Notes: generated from the sequence alone by a model not told the origin. A DNA stretch of 11,169 nt from Christensenella sp. UBA7707 (GCA_002482435.1 DLFZ01000135.1:1-11169), one strand, 5' to 3'; numbered from the stretch's first letter, positions 1 through 7,673 are shown. Numbers and translations are program-made.

Positions 1-16
1 GGCGGTTGGAAGCTTC

Positions 17-85
17 CGGGGGCTTTGGCCCCCGAATCCCCCAAGGGTATTTTCCCGCTCGGGCGGATTTGTAACCCGCGTTTTT
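17..85 (+). terminator. Hairpin cluster, possible 3' end of an upstream transcription unit
   Basis: A perfect 7-bp GC stem (17-23 with 28-34, loop TTTG) is followed by a weaker stem (GCGG 63-66 with CCGC 76-79) and five Ts at 81-85. The first hairpin has no T-run and the second stem is short, so this is only a candidate terminator for a gene lying before the window. The rest of 1-130 shows no convincing promoter hexamers. The frame that starts at base 1 stays open to 225 but resembles nothing I know and runs into the amidase gene. Confidence 0.3.
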
Positions 86-142
86 CAAATATTCGGGCGG
101 CGGAAAACGTAAACATAACAAAGTGCGTTTGGAGGGGAGAAG

Positions 143-628
143 ATGAGGGAAATCGTATACGACCGCGAGGCTGCCGCAGCCTACGCAAAAAAATGGGCAT
201 TGATAAGAAACCCCGCGTTTTTTAACTTTGAAAATTACGGGGGCGACTGCACCAACTTCTCCTCGCAATGCGTGTTCGCGGGCTGCGGGGTCATGAACTA
301 TACGCCCGGCACGGGCTGGTACTACAAATCCTCCTACGATCGTACGCCGTCGTGGACGGGCGTGCCGTTTTTTTATACCTTCATGGTCAACAACCGCAGC
401 GTCGGCCCCTATATGCGCGAAGCCACGAGGGCCGATATGAAAATAGGCGACGTGGTGCAGCTCGGCACAGCAGAAGGGCGCTTTTACCACACGCCCTTTA
501 TCGTAAGGGTGACGCAGGGGGAAATATACGTTGCCACCCACACTTACGATTCGTACATGCGCCCGCTATCAAGCTACATTTACGAAAGGATTCGTTACCT
601 TCATGTAGAGGGCGCACGCGGATGGTGA
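143..628 (+). CDS. Amidase_6-type putative amidase domain protein (papain-like fold)
   Basis: This 161-residue protein is essentially one putative amidase domain (Pfam Amidase_6 type), a family with a papain/NlpC-like arrangement thought to cut amide bonds, probably in the cell wall. The opening YDREAAAAYAKKWA, then GGDCTNFSSQ with the likely nucleophile Cys36, the WYY-SS-SW segment, GDVVQL, and the histidines at 116 and 133 (in THTYDS) follow the family pattern in order. The ATG is chosen because GGAGGGG at 131-137 precedes it by 5 bases. There is no signal peptide or membrane segment, so a wall substrate would require export by another route or release on lysis. The gene appears to stand alone, separated from pdp by hairpins and a promoter. 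The family call is secure; the substrate is not known. Confidence 0.88.
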   Translation: MREIVYDREAAAAYAKKWALIRNPAFFNFENYGGDCTNFSSQCVFAGCGVMNYTPGTGWYYKSSYDRTPSWTGVPFFYTFMVNNRSVGPYMREATRADMKIGDVVQLGTAEGRFYHTPFIVRVTQGEIYVATHTYDSYMRPLSSYIYERIRYLHVEGARGW

Positions 629-631
629 CGG

Positions 632-697
632 TTTTTCGGAAATCACGAAAAAGCGTGGCTGAACGGGCTGTTTGCTGGATGCAAAAACTCGCTTTTG
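632..697 (+). terminator. Two mutually exclusive hairpins after the amidase gene
   Basis: TTTTTCG at 632-638 can pair with CGAAAAA at 646-652. The same A-rich stretch (AAAAGCG, 649-655) can instead pair with CGCTTTT at 690-696, enclosing a further small stem (TTTGC 671-675 with GCAAA 681-685). The second form ends in TTTTGTTG and could act as a weak intrinsic terminator for the amidase gene. The stems are AT-rich, so this is a tentative call. Confidence 0.35.
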
Positions 698-726
698 TTG
701 AAAAGAGAAGGGCTTTGTGTTAAAAT
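698..726 (+). promoter_or_regulatory. Sigma-A-type promoter for pdp
   Basis: TTGAAA (698-703) and TAAAAT (721-726) are separated by exactly 17 bases, and TG at 718-719 supplies an extended -10 element. Each hexamer matches five of six consensus bases. Transcription should begin near 732-734, so the RNA would start almost directly with the hairpin at 737-775. Confidence 0.75.
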
Positions 727-736
727 TTCTTTGCCG

Positions 737-781
737 CGCAGCGCAGCAACGGTTCCGCGCCGTTGGCTGCGCGCGTTTTTT
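737..781 (+). terminator. Intrinsic-terminator-like hairpin in the pdp leader
   Basis: The left arm at 741-752 pairs with 760-772, with G766 bulged. Three further pairs form with A740 bulged (737-739 with 773-775). The loop is 753-759 and six Ts follow at 776-781. The left side holds two overlapping copies of GCGCAGC (736-742 and 741-747), so the right arm can pair in two registers. It lies between the pdp promoter and the pdp ribosome binding site, so it would act as an attenuator or, less likely, a 5'-stabilising stem, not as a 3'-end terminator for the amidase gene alone. Confidence 0.65.
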
Positions 782-806
782 AAACGAACAAACGGAGGGT
801 TTTTTA

Positions 807-2120
807 ATGCGCATGGTCGATCTTATCGAGGCGAAGCGCCTCGGGCGTGAACATACGGGAGAAGAAATTGCATTTATCATAAACGGTTTTACGAATGATC
901 AAGTGCCGGATTATCAAATGTCCGCTTGGATGATGGCGGTGTGCTTACAGGGCATGACGGAGAAAGAAACCTCCATGCTCACCATGGCCATGAAGGATTC
1001 CGGCAGCACCGTGGACCTTTCCGATCTTCCGGGCGTGAAGGTTGATAAGCATTCCACTGGCGGCGTGGGCGACACCACAACCCTCGTCATCGGCCCGCTC
1101 GTCGCGGCGTGCGGCGGCACGGTGGCAAAAATGTCAGGCCGCGGGCTTGGGCATACGGGCGGCACGCTCGACAAGCTCGAGTCGGTCCCCGGGCTAAGAA
1201 TCGGCGTTTCCGAGGAGCGGTTTAAGCAAATCGTGCGTGAAAACGGCGTGTGCGTAATCGGCCAAACCGAAGGGCTTGTACCGGCGGACAAAAAAATGTA
1301 CCAGCTTCGGGATGTAACGAACACCGTGCAGAGCGTGCCGCTCATCGCCTCGAGCGTAATGTCAAAAAAACTCGCCGCGGGCACGGACGCCATCGTGCTC
1401 GACGTAAAAACGGGCAGCGGTGCCTTTATGCAAACCCCCGACGAGGCGCGCGCGCTTGCGCGCACCATGGTAAAAATCGGCGCGCTGTTGAACAAAAAAA
1501 CCGTCGCCATCATTACGGATATGAACCAGCCCTTGGGGCTTTCCGTGGGAAACGGGCTTGAAATGCGCGAGGCCATCGAGCTTCTTTCCGGGAAAATTCC
1601 CGAGAGCGACCCGCTGTATGCCGTTTGCATGCTCCTTGCGTCGCACATGCTTATGGTATCGGGCCTTGCAGAGAACGAGGCCGAGGCAAAGGTGAAGCTT
1701 ACGCGCGCGCTTGTAAGCGGCGAAGGGTTAAAAAGGCTGGAGGGCATGCTCAAGGCGCTCGGCGGCGACACCGCGTGCATCAAGGAACCCGATGTTCTCT
1801 GCCGCGTCAAGCGCAAGCTGCCCGTAACGCTTTTTGGTGAGGGCTACATTCACGCCATGCACGCCGAGCGCATCGGCATTGCCGCACAAATCCTCGGCGC
1901 GGGCCGCGAACAAAAAGGCGACCCCATCGACTACGCCGTGGGGCTTGTGATGCACAAGCGCATGGGCGACCGCGTGGAAAAGGGAGAAAGCGTCGCCACG
2001 TTCTATGTCAACGCCGAAGAGCGGCTTGAAGAAGCGTTGGAAATGTTCCGAAGCGCCTTTGTGCTCGGCACAGAGAAGCCCGCACATGCGCCCATGGTAT
2101 ACGATGTGATTACCGCCTAA
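807..2120 (+). CDS. pdp: Pyrimidine-nucleoside phosphorylase
   Basis: This cytosolic salvage enzyme splits uridine, deoxyuridine and thymidine with phosphate into the base and (deoxy)ribose 1-phosphate. The 437 residues fit the family (about 433 in Bacillus). The sequence opens with the typical MRMVDLIEAKR. The phosphate-binding segment KHSTGGVGDT is at 81-90 and the family signature SGRGLGHTGGTLDKLE is at 110-125. The segment RDVTNTVQSVPLIASS, with its substrate-site residues, follows, and the C-terminal PYNP-type domain ends near GDRVEKGESVATF. The ATG at 807 is chosen over an in-frame GTG at 717 because GGAGGG (794-799) sits 7 bases before it. The GTG lies within the promoter and the 30 added residues have no family match. 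No other nucleoside-catabolism gene (deoC, nupC, cdd) is next to it. Its own promoter and leader hairpin suggest separate regulation. Confidence 0.97.
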   Translation: MRMVDLIEAKRLGREHTGEEIAFIINGFTNDQVPDYQMSAWMMAVCLQGMTEKETSMLTMAMKDSGSTVDLSDLPGVKVDKHSTGGVGDTTTLVIGPLVAACGGTVAKMSGRGLGHTGGTLDKLESVPGLRIGVSEERFKQIVRENGVCVIGQTEGLVPADKKMYQLRDVTNTVQSVPLIASSVMSKKLAAGTDAIVLDVKTGSGAFMQTPDEARALARTMVKIGALLNKKTVAIITDMNQPLGLSVGNGLEMREAIELLSGKIPESDPLYAVCMLLASHMLMVSGLAENEAEAKVKLTRALVSGEGLKRLEGMLKALGGDTACIKEPDVLCRVKRKLPVTLFGEGYIHAMHAERIGIAAQILGAGREQKGDPIDYAVGLVMHKRMGDRVEKGESVATFYVNAEERLEEALEMFRSAFVLGTEKPAHAPMVYDVITA

Positions 2121-2205
2121 GAAGAAAACATTGTTCACGGAGTGTTTTGTTTACATACGGTCCGGCGCGTGCCAAAATTGACAAAAGAAAAGTAGGAGCA
2201 AAGCC

Positions 2206-4776
2206 ATGCAAAAGCTTATCGCGATCGACGGAAACAGCCTGATGCACCGCGCGTACTGGGCGCTTCCCTCCATGACGGCAAAAACCGGCGTGCCCACAGG
2301 CGCGATTTTCGGCTTTGTGAACATGCTCTTAAAGCTTTTGCAGTATGAGCCGAGTCATCTTGTGGTGGCGTTTGATATGCACGCTCCGACCTTCCGCCAC
2401 GAGGAGTACGACGAGTACAAGGCCGGAAGGCGCGAAACGCCCGACGACCTTCGCGCGCAGTTCCCGCTCGTTAAGGAGCTTCTTACAAAAATGGGCATCG
2501 CCGTGTGCGAGTGTGAGCGCTACGAGGCGGACGATATCATCGGTACCTACGCGCGCCTCGCGAACGAAAACGGCATCGATGCGCTTTTGGTCACGGGCGA
2601 CCGCGACGCGCTCCAGCTTGTGAGCGCCAAAACCCATGTGCTCATGACCAAAAAGGGCATTACGGATACCGTCGAATACGACGAGGCCACGCTTTTTGAG
2701 CAATACGGCCTGAAGCCCACCCAGATGGTGGACTTGAAGGGGCTTATGGGCGACAGTTCCGACCATTTGCCCGGCATTCCGGGCGTGGGTGAAAAAACCG
2801 CCCTAAAGCTTTTACAAAAATACGGAACGCTCGAGGAAACGCTAAAACGTGCGGAGGAAGAATCCGGCGCGCTTCGCACAAAGCTTACGGAAAACGCAGA
2901 GCTTGGGCGTATGAGCTATCGGCTCGGCACCATCCACACCGATGCACCGGTAACAACGCCGCTTGAAGGCTGTGCGTTCACCCCGCCGCAAATGGCACAG
3001 GCCGCGCCCATGATGCACGAGCTTGAATTGAGGAGCCTTATTTCGCGCCTGCCGCAAGGCGGCGCGAACGTAGCCGCCGCGTCAGGTGAAGCGGCGCGCG
3101 AGGTTGTAACGCATAAGGTGAGCGACCTTACTGCTCTCCAAGCGCTTTCTCAAACGCTCAAGGCCGCAAAAAAGGTGGCGTTGTATGCGGATGGTGCGTT
3201 GTTTGCCGCAGCAAGCGAGGAGGAGCAGTACGAGATCGTTTTGAGCGCCACGCTTTTTGAAGCGGGGCTTGATGAGGCGCAGGTGATGGAGGCATTCAAG
3301 CCTGTGTTTGAAAGCGAACAAACGCAAAAGCTGTTTTTCGATTCCAAACGATTTTTGCACCTTTCCGCGCGACACGGTACAGCGATCAAAGGGGCGTATT
3401 TCGACGCGATGATCGCCGATTATCTTCTCCATGCCATCCACCCGGCGGATTCGCTAAAAACCCTGTGCGCCGAGCGGCTTGGCCTTCAAACGCCCGCCGC
3501 GTGCGCACTTTTCAGGCTCGAGCGGGAAATGCTTGAGGAGCTTAAGGAAAAGGAGCTTCTTTCGCTTTACCAAACGGTGGAGTTACCCCTCACAAGGGTT
3601 CTTTTCGACATGGAGCGTACGGGCTTCCGCGTGGATCTTGGCGCTTTGAAGGAGCTTGGGGATTCGTTTGCTTCCCGCATCTCTTCTCTGGAGGAAAGCA
3701 TTTACGAGCATGCCGGCTCGCGCTTCAACATCCTTTCTCCCAAGCAGCTTGGCACGGTGCTTTTTGACACGCTCGGGCTGCCCGCGCTAAAAAAGAACAA
3801 ATCCGGCTATTCTACCGATGCGGAAACGCTCGAAGCGCTTGAGGATAAGCACCCCATCGTAAAATACATCACGGAATACCGCTTTTTATCGAAGCTCAAA
3901 AGCACCTTCATCGATGGGCTTTTGACGTTGACGGACGCGAAAACGGGCCGCGTACACACGAGCTTTAACCAAAACGTGGCGGCCACCGGGCGCATTTCAA
4001 GCACCGAACCGAACCTTCAGAACATTCCTGTGCGCACGGAAGTGGGGCGGGAAATCAGAAAAGCGTTTGTCGCAAGCGAAGGGAACGTGCTCGTAGGCGC
4101 GGACTATTCGCAGATCGAGCTAAGGCTTCTTGCACACATGAGCGGTGACCAGCGCATGATAAGCGCCTTCCTTGACGGGGCGGACATTCACGCCCGCACG
4201 GCATCGGAGGTGTTCGGCGTGCCGTTTGAACAGGTAACGGCGCAGCAACGAAGCGCCGCAAAGGCGGTCAACTTTGGCATCGTGTACGGCATCAGCGACT
4301 TTGGTCTTGCCAAGAACCTGGGCGTTACGCGCAAGCAGGCGGGCGACTATATCAAAATGTACCTCGACCGTTACAGCGGCGTACGCGCCTATATGCAGGG
4401 CGCCGTGGAGGAAGGGAAGCGCCTCGGCTATGTAAAAACCCTCATGGGCAGGCGCAGGGAGCTTCCGGAGCTTCAATCCTCCAACTACAACACCCGCTCC
4501 TTCGGCGAGCGCGTGGCCATGAATATGCCGCTTCAAGGCACTGCGGCAGATATTATCAAGCTTGCCATGGTGCGCGTTTACGAGGCGCTTCAAAAAGAAG
4601 GGCTAAAAGCCAAGCTCATCTTGCAAATTCACGACGAACTCATCATCGACGCGCCCGTTGAAGAAGCCGCGCGCGCGGGTGAAATCCTTTGCGCATGCAT
4701 GCAGGACGCCATGCGCCTAAGCGTTCCGCTTCTGGCGGATGTACGCACCGGCCAAAGCTGGTTCGACACCAAGTAG
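2206..4776 (+). CDS. polA: DNA polymerase I
   Basis: This repair and replication polymerase removes RNA primers and fills gaps. At 856 residues it is full length. The 5' nuclease domain (about 1-290) carries its metal-binding acids: D8, the EADD at 107-110, D132 and D134 in TGDRD, and D183/D186 before the helix-hairpin-helix LPGIPGVGEKTA. The polymerase domain has motif A (DYSQIELR, from D633), motif B (R682, K686, F690, Y694) and motif C (HDE, 809-811). The middle 3'-5' exonuclease domain (about 300-470) is present as a fold but lacks most catalytic acids: the DxE motif reads LYADGAL near 323, and the later acids are not visible. Proofreading is therefore probably lost, as in Bacillus-type Pol I. 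The start has AGTAGGAG (2191-2198) 7 bases upstream. The 85-base gap after pdp shows only a doubtful promoter. coaE follows after 7 bases. Confidence 0.98.
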   Translation: MQKLIAIDGNSLMHRAYWALPSMTAKTGVPTGAIFGFVNMLLKLLQYEPSHLVVAFDMHAPTFRHEEYDEYKAGRRETPDDLRAQFPLVKELLTKMGIAVCECERYEADDIIGTYARLANENGIDALLVTGDRDALQLVSAKTHVLMTKKGITDTVEYDEATLFEQYGLKPTQMVDLKGLMGDSSDHLPGIPGVGEKTALKLLQKYGTLEETLKRAEEESGALRTKLTENAELGRMSYRLGTIHTDAPVTTPLEGCAFTPPQMAQAAPMMHELELRSLISRLPQGGANVAAASGEAAREVVTHKVSDLTALQALSQTLKAAKKVALYADGALFAAASEEEQYEIVLSATLFEAGLDEAQVMEAFKPVFESEQTQKLFFDSKRFLHLSARHGTAIKGAYFDAMIADYLLHAIHPADSLKTLCAERLGLQTPAACALFRLEREMLEELKEKELLSLYQTVELPLTRVLFDMERTGFRVDLGALKELGDSFASRISSLEESIYEHAGSRFNILSPKQLGTVLFDTLGLPALKKNKSGYSTDAETLEALEDKHPIVKYITEYRFLSKLKSTFIDGLLTLTDAKTGRVHTSFNQNVAATGRISSTEPNLQNIPVRTEVGREIRKAFVASEGNVLVGADYSQIELRLLAHMSGDQRMISAFLDGADIHARTASEVFGVPFEQVTAQQRSAAKAVNFGIVYGISDFGLAKNLGVTRKQAGDYIKMYLDRYSGVRAYMQGAVEEGKRLGYVKTLMGRRRELPELQSSNYNTRSFGERVAMNMPLQGTAADIIKLAMVRVYEALQKEGLKAKLILQIHDELIIDAPVEEAARAGEILCACMQDAMRLSVPLLADVRTGQSWFDTK

Positions 4777-4783
4777 GTAGGGT

Positions 4784-5392
4784 ATGCTGATCGGTTTAAC
4801 GGGCTCCATCGGCGCGGGAAAATCCACCGTCGCGGCACGCCTCAAGGTGCTTGGCGCCTATGTGATCGACGCGGATGAAATCGCGCGAGAGGCTTCCTCC
4901 CGCGGCTCGGAAGGCCTAGGGGAGATCGTTTCCGCCTTCGGCGAGGGCGTGCTTCAAGCTGACGGTGTGCTTGACCGAAAAAAGCTCGCAGCCATCGTGT
5001 TCGCGGAGGAGGAAAAGCGCTTTGCGCTCAACGCCATTTTGCATCCGCGCATTTTAAACGCCATGCGCAAACGGGCGGCGGAGGTGCTTACGGCCAAGAA
5101 AACCGCCATCGTCGTATATGACATGCCGCTTTTGATTGAAACGGGCGAGCATGCGCGTGTGGATTCGGTGTGGCTTGTTACTGCAAGCGACGAAACGCGC
5201 ATCGCGCGCGTAATGGCACGGGATGCGTGTACGCGAGATGAAGCGCGCCGCCGCATCGCCGCGCAGATGCCGCAAGAAGAAAAGCGCGCTTACGCGCATG
5301 AAATCATCGACAATTCCGGCGATCTCAACGCCTTGTACGCGCGCGTCGACGCGCTTTATGAAACGGCAAAGGGGAAATATGGCGAAACGTAA
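4784..5392 (+). CDS. coaE: Dephospho-CoA kinase
   Basis: This enzyme carries out the last step of coenzyme A synthesis, phosphorylating the 3'-hydroxyl of dephospho-CoA with ATP in the cytosol. The 202 residues match the usual length (206 in E. coli). The P-loop GSIGAGKS is at 7-14, the substrate-site D-A-D at 29-31, and the DMPLLIE core strand and the RDACTRDEARRRIAAQM lid helix follow. The family's late IDNSGD is also present. The start is 7 bases after the polA stop, and only a weak TAGG overlapping that stop could serve as the ribosome binding site, so translation is probably coupled to polA. A polA-coaE neighbourhood is also known in Bacillus, where mutM lies between the two genes; here it is absent. 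The gene end overlaps the next gene by 14 bases. Confidence 0.97.
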   Translation: MLIGLTGSIGAGKSTVAARLKVLGAYVIDADEIAREASSRGSEGLGEIVSAFGEGVLQADGVLDRKKLAAIVFAEEEKRFALNAILHPRILNAMRKRAAEVLTAKKTAIVVYDMPLLIETGEHARVDSVWLVTASDETRIARVMARDACTRDEARRRIAAQMPQEEKRAYAHEIIDNSGDLNALYARVDALYETAKGKYGET

Positions 5393-5972
5393 AAAAGCCA
5401 ATTTCACACGGGTGATCCTCATCGGGCTTGCGCTGGCGGTGCTTTTGTCCGCGGCGGCGTTTTTCGTTTCACGCGTGCTTGAAAAGCGCACCTACGCGCT
5501 TTTGTACGCCGAGGAAATCAAAAAACATGCCGACGATTACGCTTTGAGCCGTTACCTTGTGGCGGCAGTGATCCATTGCGAAAGCGGCAACGATAAGGAC
5601 GCACGTTCGTACCGTGGTGCGCTTGGTCTGATGCAAATCATGCCCGAAACCGGTGCGTGGATCGCGGAAAAGCTTGGGGTGGAGAACTTCACCGAGGATA
5701 TGCTTTTGGAGCCCGAGTGGAACATACGCTTTGGCTGCTGGTACCTTTCCTTTCTCGCCAAGCGCTACGACGATTTAACAAAGGTGCTGGCCGCGTACAA
5801 CGCTGGGCCGGGCAACGTGGAAAAATGGCTTAACGACCCCGCCTATGCTTCGGAAGGGAAACTTGTGAGCATTCCCTTTGAAGAAACGAGCAATTATGTG
5901 GAAAAGGTATCCCAAGCCATAAAGAAGTACGAGGAGCTTTATGAACGAGAGCTTAGCGACAACGAACCATAA
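5379..5972 (+). CDS. Membrane-anchored lytic transglycosylase (SLT domain)
   Basis: This enzyme family cuts the MurNAc-GlcNAc bond of peptidoglycan to give 1,6-anhydro ends. The 197 residues start with a basic MAKRKK, one membrane segment (about 11-31) and then an SLT domain outside the cell. Visible motifs are ES at 68-69 with the catalytic Glu68, GALGLMQIMPETG at 80-92, AAYNAGPGNV near 138-147, and the closing FEETSNYVEKV. It is close to the minimal transglycosylases next to coaE or polA in many Clostridia. The ATG at 5379 is preferred because AAAGGGG (5368-5374) precedes it and because further N-terminal residues in this frame would be coaE read out of frame. It overlaps coaE by 14 bases and the next gene by 32, so it lies inside an operon. 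No LysM or other wall-binding domain is present. Confidence 0.92.
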   Translation: MAKRKKANFTRVILIGLALAVLLSAAAFFVSRVLEKRTYALLYAEEIKKHADDYALSRYLVAAVIHCESGNDKDARSYRGALGLMQIMPETGAWIAEKLGVENFTEDMLLEPEWNIRFGCWYLSFLAKRYDDLTKVLAAYNAGPGNVEKWLNDPAYASEGKLVSIPFEETSNYVEKVSQAIKKYEELYERELSDNEP

Positions 5973-7584
5973 GCGGTTGAAACGTGTTTTGGCGCTTTGT
6001 CTTGTGCTTGTGGCGGCGTTTTCCTCCGTTTCGTGCACAAAAACGGAGCAGCCGCAGGAAACGCCGATCGTTCTTCCTACGCCAACGCCCGCGCCTGTGC
6101 CGGCGCAGGGCGGGGAGATCACGCTTCCCATGCCGGCGAATGCGGATCTTTTGGATCCGCTTCTTGTAAATACCGAGGAAATGCTCAACGTGTTCTCGCT
6201 TATTTTCGAGGGGCTTTTGAGCGTGGATCAAACGAGTGCCCTCACGGCGGGGCTTGCGGAAACCTGGTCGGTTGACGAAACTGGCAGGGTGTGGACGGTG
6301 AAGCTTCGAAACAGCGCCCGCTGGCACGACAACAACGAAAAAGTGACCGCTGCGGATGTAAAATACACCTACGATAGGGTGAAGAGCATGGCTTCGTCGT
6401 ACTACGCCTACCACGCTGCCAAAATAGAAAGCGTGGATGTGCTGGACGATTACACCGTGCGCTTTACCATGAAAAAGGCTGGTCTGTCGTCGCTTTACGC
6501 GCTTACGGTACCCGTTATGCGGGCAGATTCCGCCTCCGCGACGATGCCTGTTGGCACAGGGCCATTTCGAGTAACGTCCATGACCGGCGAGCGTATTGAG
6601 CTTTCGGCGAACGAAACTTGGTGGAAGCAGCGGCCATACCTCGACAAAATTACCTTCCTCGCGCGCGACAACAACGAAACCGCTCTTGCCTCTTACGCGG
6701 CGGGCCAGCTCGACATGGTGCCGACCTCCGCCGTTACAGCGGGCAAGTACCGTGAGGAGGGCATTACCACCGTTTACGATATCCTCACCCAAAATGCGGA
6801 GATTTTGGTTTTTAACAGCGCCAACGCCGCCCTTCAGGATATTAACGTCCGCAAGGCGCTTGCCTGCGGGATCGACCGCGGAACCATCATTACCAACATT
6901 TATATGAACCGTGCGCAGGCCTGCGACGTGCCTTTTGCACCGGATTCATGGCTTTATGACTCCTCCTCAAAGGTGTACGACTACGACCCCGACCGCGCGC
7001 TTTCGCTGCTTTTAGAATCGGGCTACAAGGATGCGGACGGCGACGGCTATTTGGAGGAGAGCGGCATGCGCTATGAGGAGCTGAAGTTTACGCTGCTCGT
7101 GACCGATACCGCCGACAACCTTCGCGAAGGTGCCGCAAACGAGATTGCCGCGCAGCTTGGAAAGCTCGGCATCCAAATCGAAGTTGTAGCCGCGCCGTAT
7201 TCCTTGACCGAGGCCGACAATGAATTTTTAAAGAAGCTTTCTTCAGGCGAGTTCGACCTTGCGCTGTGCGGCTTCAACCTTGCGCGCGACGGTATTGTTT
7301 CGCAGTTTGTGGATGCAAACGGCAGTCAGAATTATGGCGGGTTTTCAAGCGACAAACTCACAACCCTTGCAGAGGCTTTGGTAACCGCCGCGGATGAAAC
7401 GGCCTACCGCAGCGCGGCAAGCGCCATGCAGCAGCAGTTCGTGCAGGAGCTTCCGTTCCTCACGCTGTATTTCAGGCTTAACAGCATCGTGTACGATTCC
7501 GCCATTCAGGGCGTAAGCGGCATGCGGGAGCCCGATACGCTTCGCACGGCGGACAAGTGGTACCTCTATACCCAAAGCAACTGA
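5941..7584 (+). CDS. ABC transporter solute-binding protein, family 5 (peptide/nickel type)
   Basis: This is a 547-residue extracellular receptor of the DppA/OppA class (SBP_bac_5), which captures oligopeptides or similar ligands for an ABC importer. A basic N-region (HKRLKR) and hydrophobic core lead to SSVSC, with Cys32 as the likely lipid-modified residue. Residue -3 is Ser, not the usual Leu/Val/Ile, so the lipobox is imperfect. A Pro/Thr linker follows (about 41-56). Family landmarks include GLAETWSVDETGRVWTVKLR, WHDNNEKVTAADVKYTYDR, VGTGPFRV, INVRKALACGIDR and the KDADGDGYLEE segment. The ATG is supported by GAGGAG at 5931-5936, only 4 bases upstream. No permease or ATPase gene is in the window, so it is an orphan here, and the ligand cannot be inferred. 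lspA, the lipoprotein signal peptidase gene, comes next. Confidence 0.93.
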   Translation: MNESLATTNHKRLKRVLALCLVLVAAFSSVSCTKTEQPQETPIVLPTPTPAPVPAQGGEITLPMPANADLLDPLLVNTEEMLNVFSLIFEGLLSVDQTSALTAGLAETWSVDETGRVWTVKLRNSARWHDNNEKVTAADVKYTYDRVKSMASSYYAYHAAKIESVDVLDDYTVRFTMKKAGLSSLYALTVPVMRADSASATMPVGTGPFRVTSMTGERIELSANETWWKQRPYLDKITFLARDNNETALASYAAGQLDMVPTSAVTAGKYREEGITTVYDILTQNAEILVFNSANAALQDINVRKALACGIDRGTIITNIYMNRAQACDVPFAPDSWLYDSSSKVYDYDPDRALSLLLESGYKDADGDGYLEESGMRYEELKFTLLVTDTADNLREGAANEIAAQLGKLGIQIEVVAAPYSLTEADNEFLKKLSSGEFDLALCGFNLARDGIVSQFVDANGSQNYGGFSSDKLTTLAEALVTAADETAYRSAASAMQQQFVQELPFLTLYFRLNSIVYDSAIQGVSGMREPDTLRTADKWYLYTQSN

Positions 7585-7586
7585 CA

Positions 7587-7595
7587 TGCTATACT
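7587..7595 (+). promoter_or_regulatory. Candidate extended -10 promoter for lspA-rluD
   Basis: TGCTATACT at 7587-7595 combines the TGn extension with a five-of-six -10 hexamer. The base positions expected for a -35 (7567-7572, TATACC) match poorly, which extended -10 promoters can tolerate. Transcription would begin near 7602, giving a leader of about 113 bases before lspA. The motif begins just after the stop codon of the preceding gene. Confidence 0.5.
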
Positions 7596-7673
7596 AGGAT
7601 GTGTTTGAAAAGTGGCCGACGCTCAGTGGCAGTATTATTGCACCTTCTGTGGGAAAACGGATTTGGCTTTTCT

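Noticed and set aside
1-225. Frame open from the window start into the amidase gene, possibly the tail of an upstream gene
   Set aside because: It crosses strong hairpins and the amidase ribosome binding site, overlaps the amidase by 83 bases and shows no family likeness.
717-806. GTG start extending pdp by 30 residues
   Set aside because: The GTG falls in the promoter's extended -10 region, the added residues are absent from relatives, and the ATG at 807 has its own good ribosome binding site.
914-1816. Long open frame on the - strand inside pdp (300 codons)
   Set aside because: It is a mirror of a well-conserved gene in GC-rich DNA, is Ser/Pro-rich, has no recognisable motif and lacks its own regulatory context.
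2131-2157. Possible polA promoter (TTGTTC with TACATA)
   Set aside because: Spacing is 15 bases and both hexamers are poor; the nearby TTGACA at 2178 has no -10 partner before the gene.
5977-5979. TTG as an alternative start of the solute-binding protein, giving a shorter signal sequence
   Set aside because: It lacks a ribosome binding site, whereas the ATG at 5941 has GAGGAG just upstream.
5953-6792. Open frame on the - strand inside the solute-binding protein gene (279 codons)
   Set aside because: It is an antisense shadow of a clear family 5 binding protein, with basic, motif-free composition.
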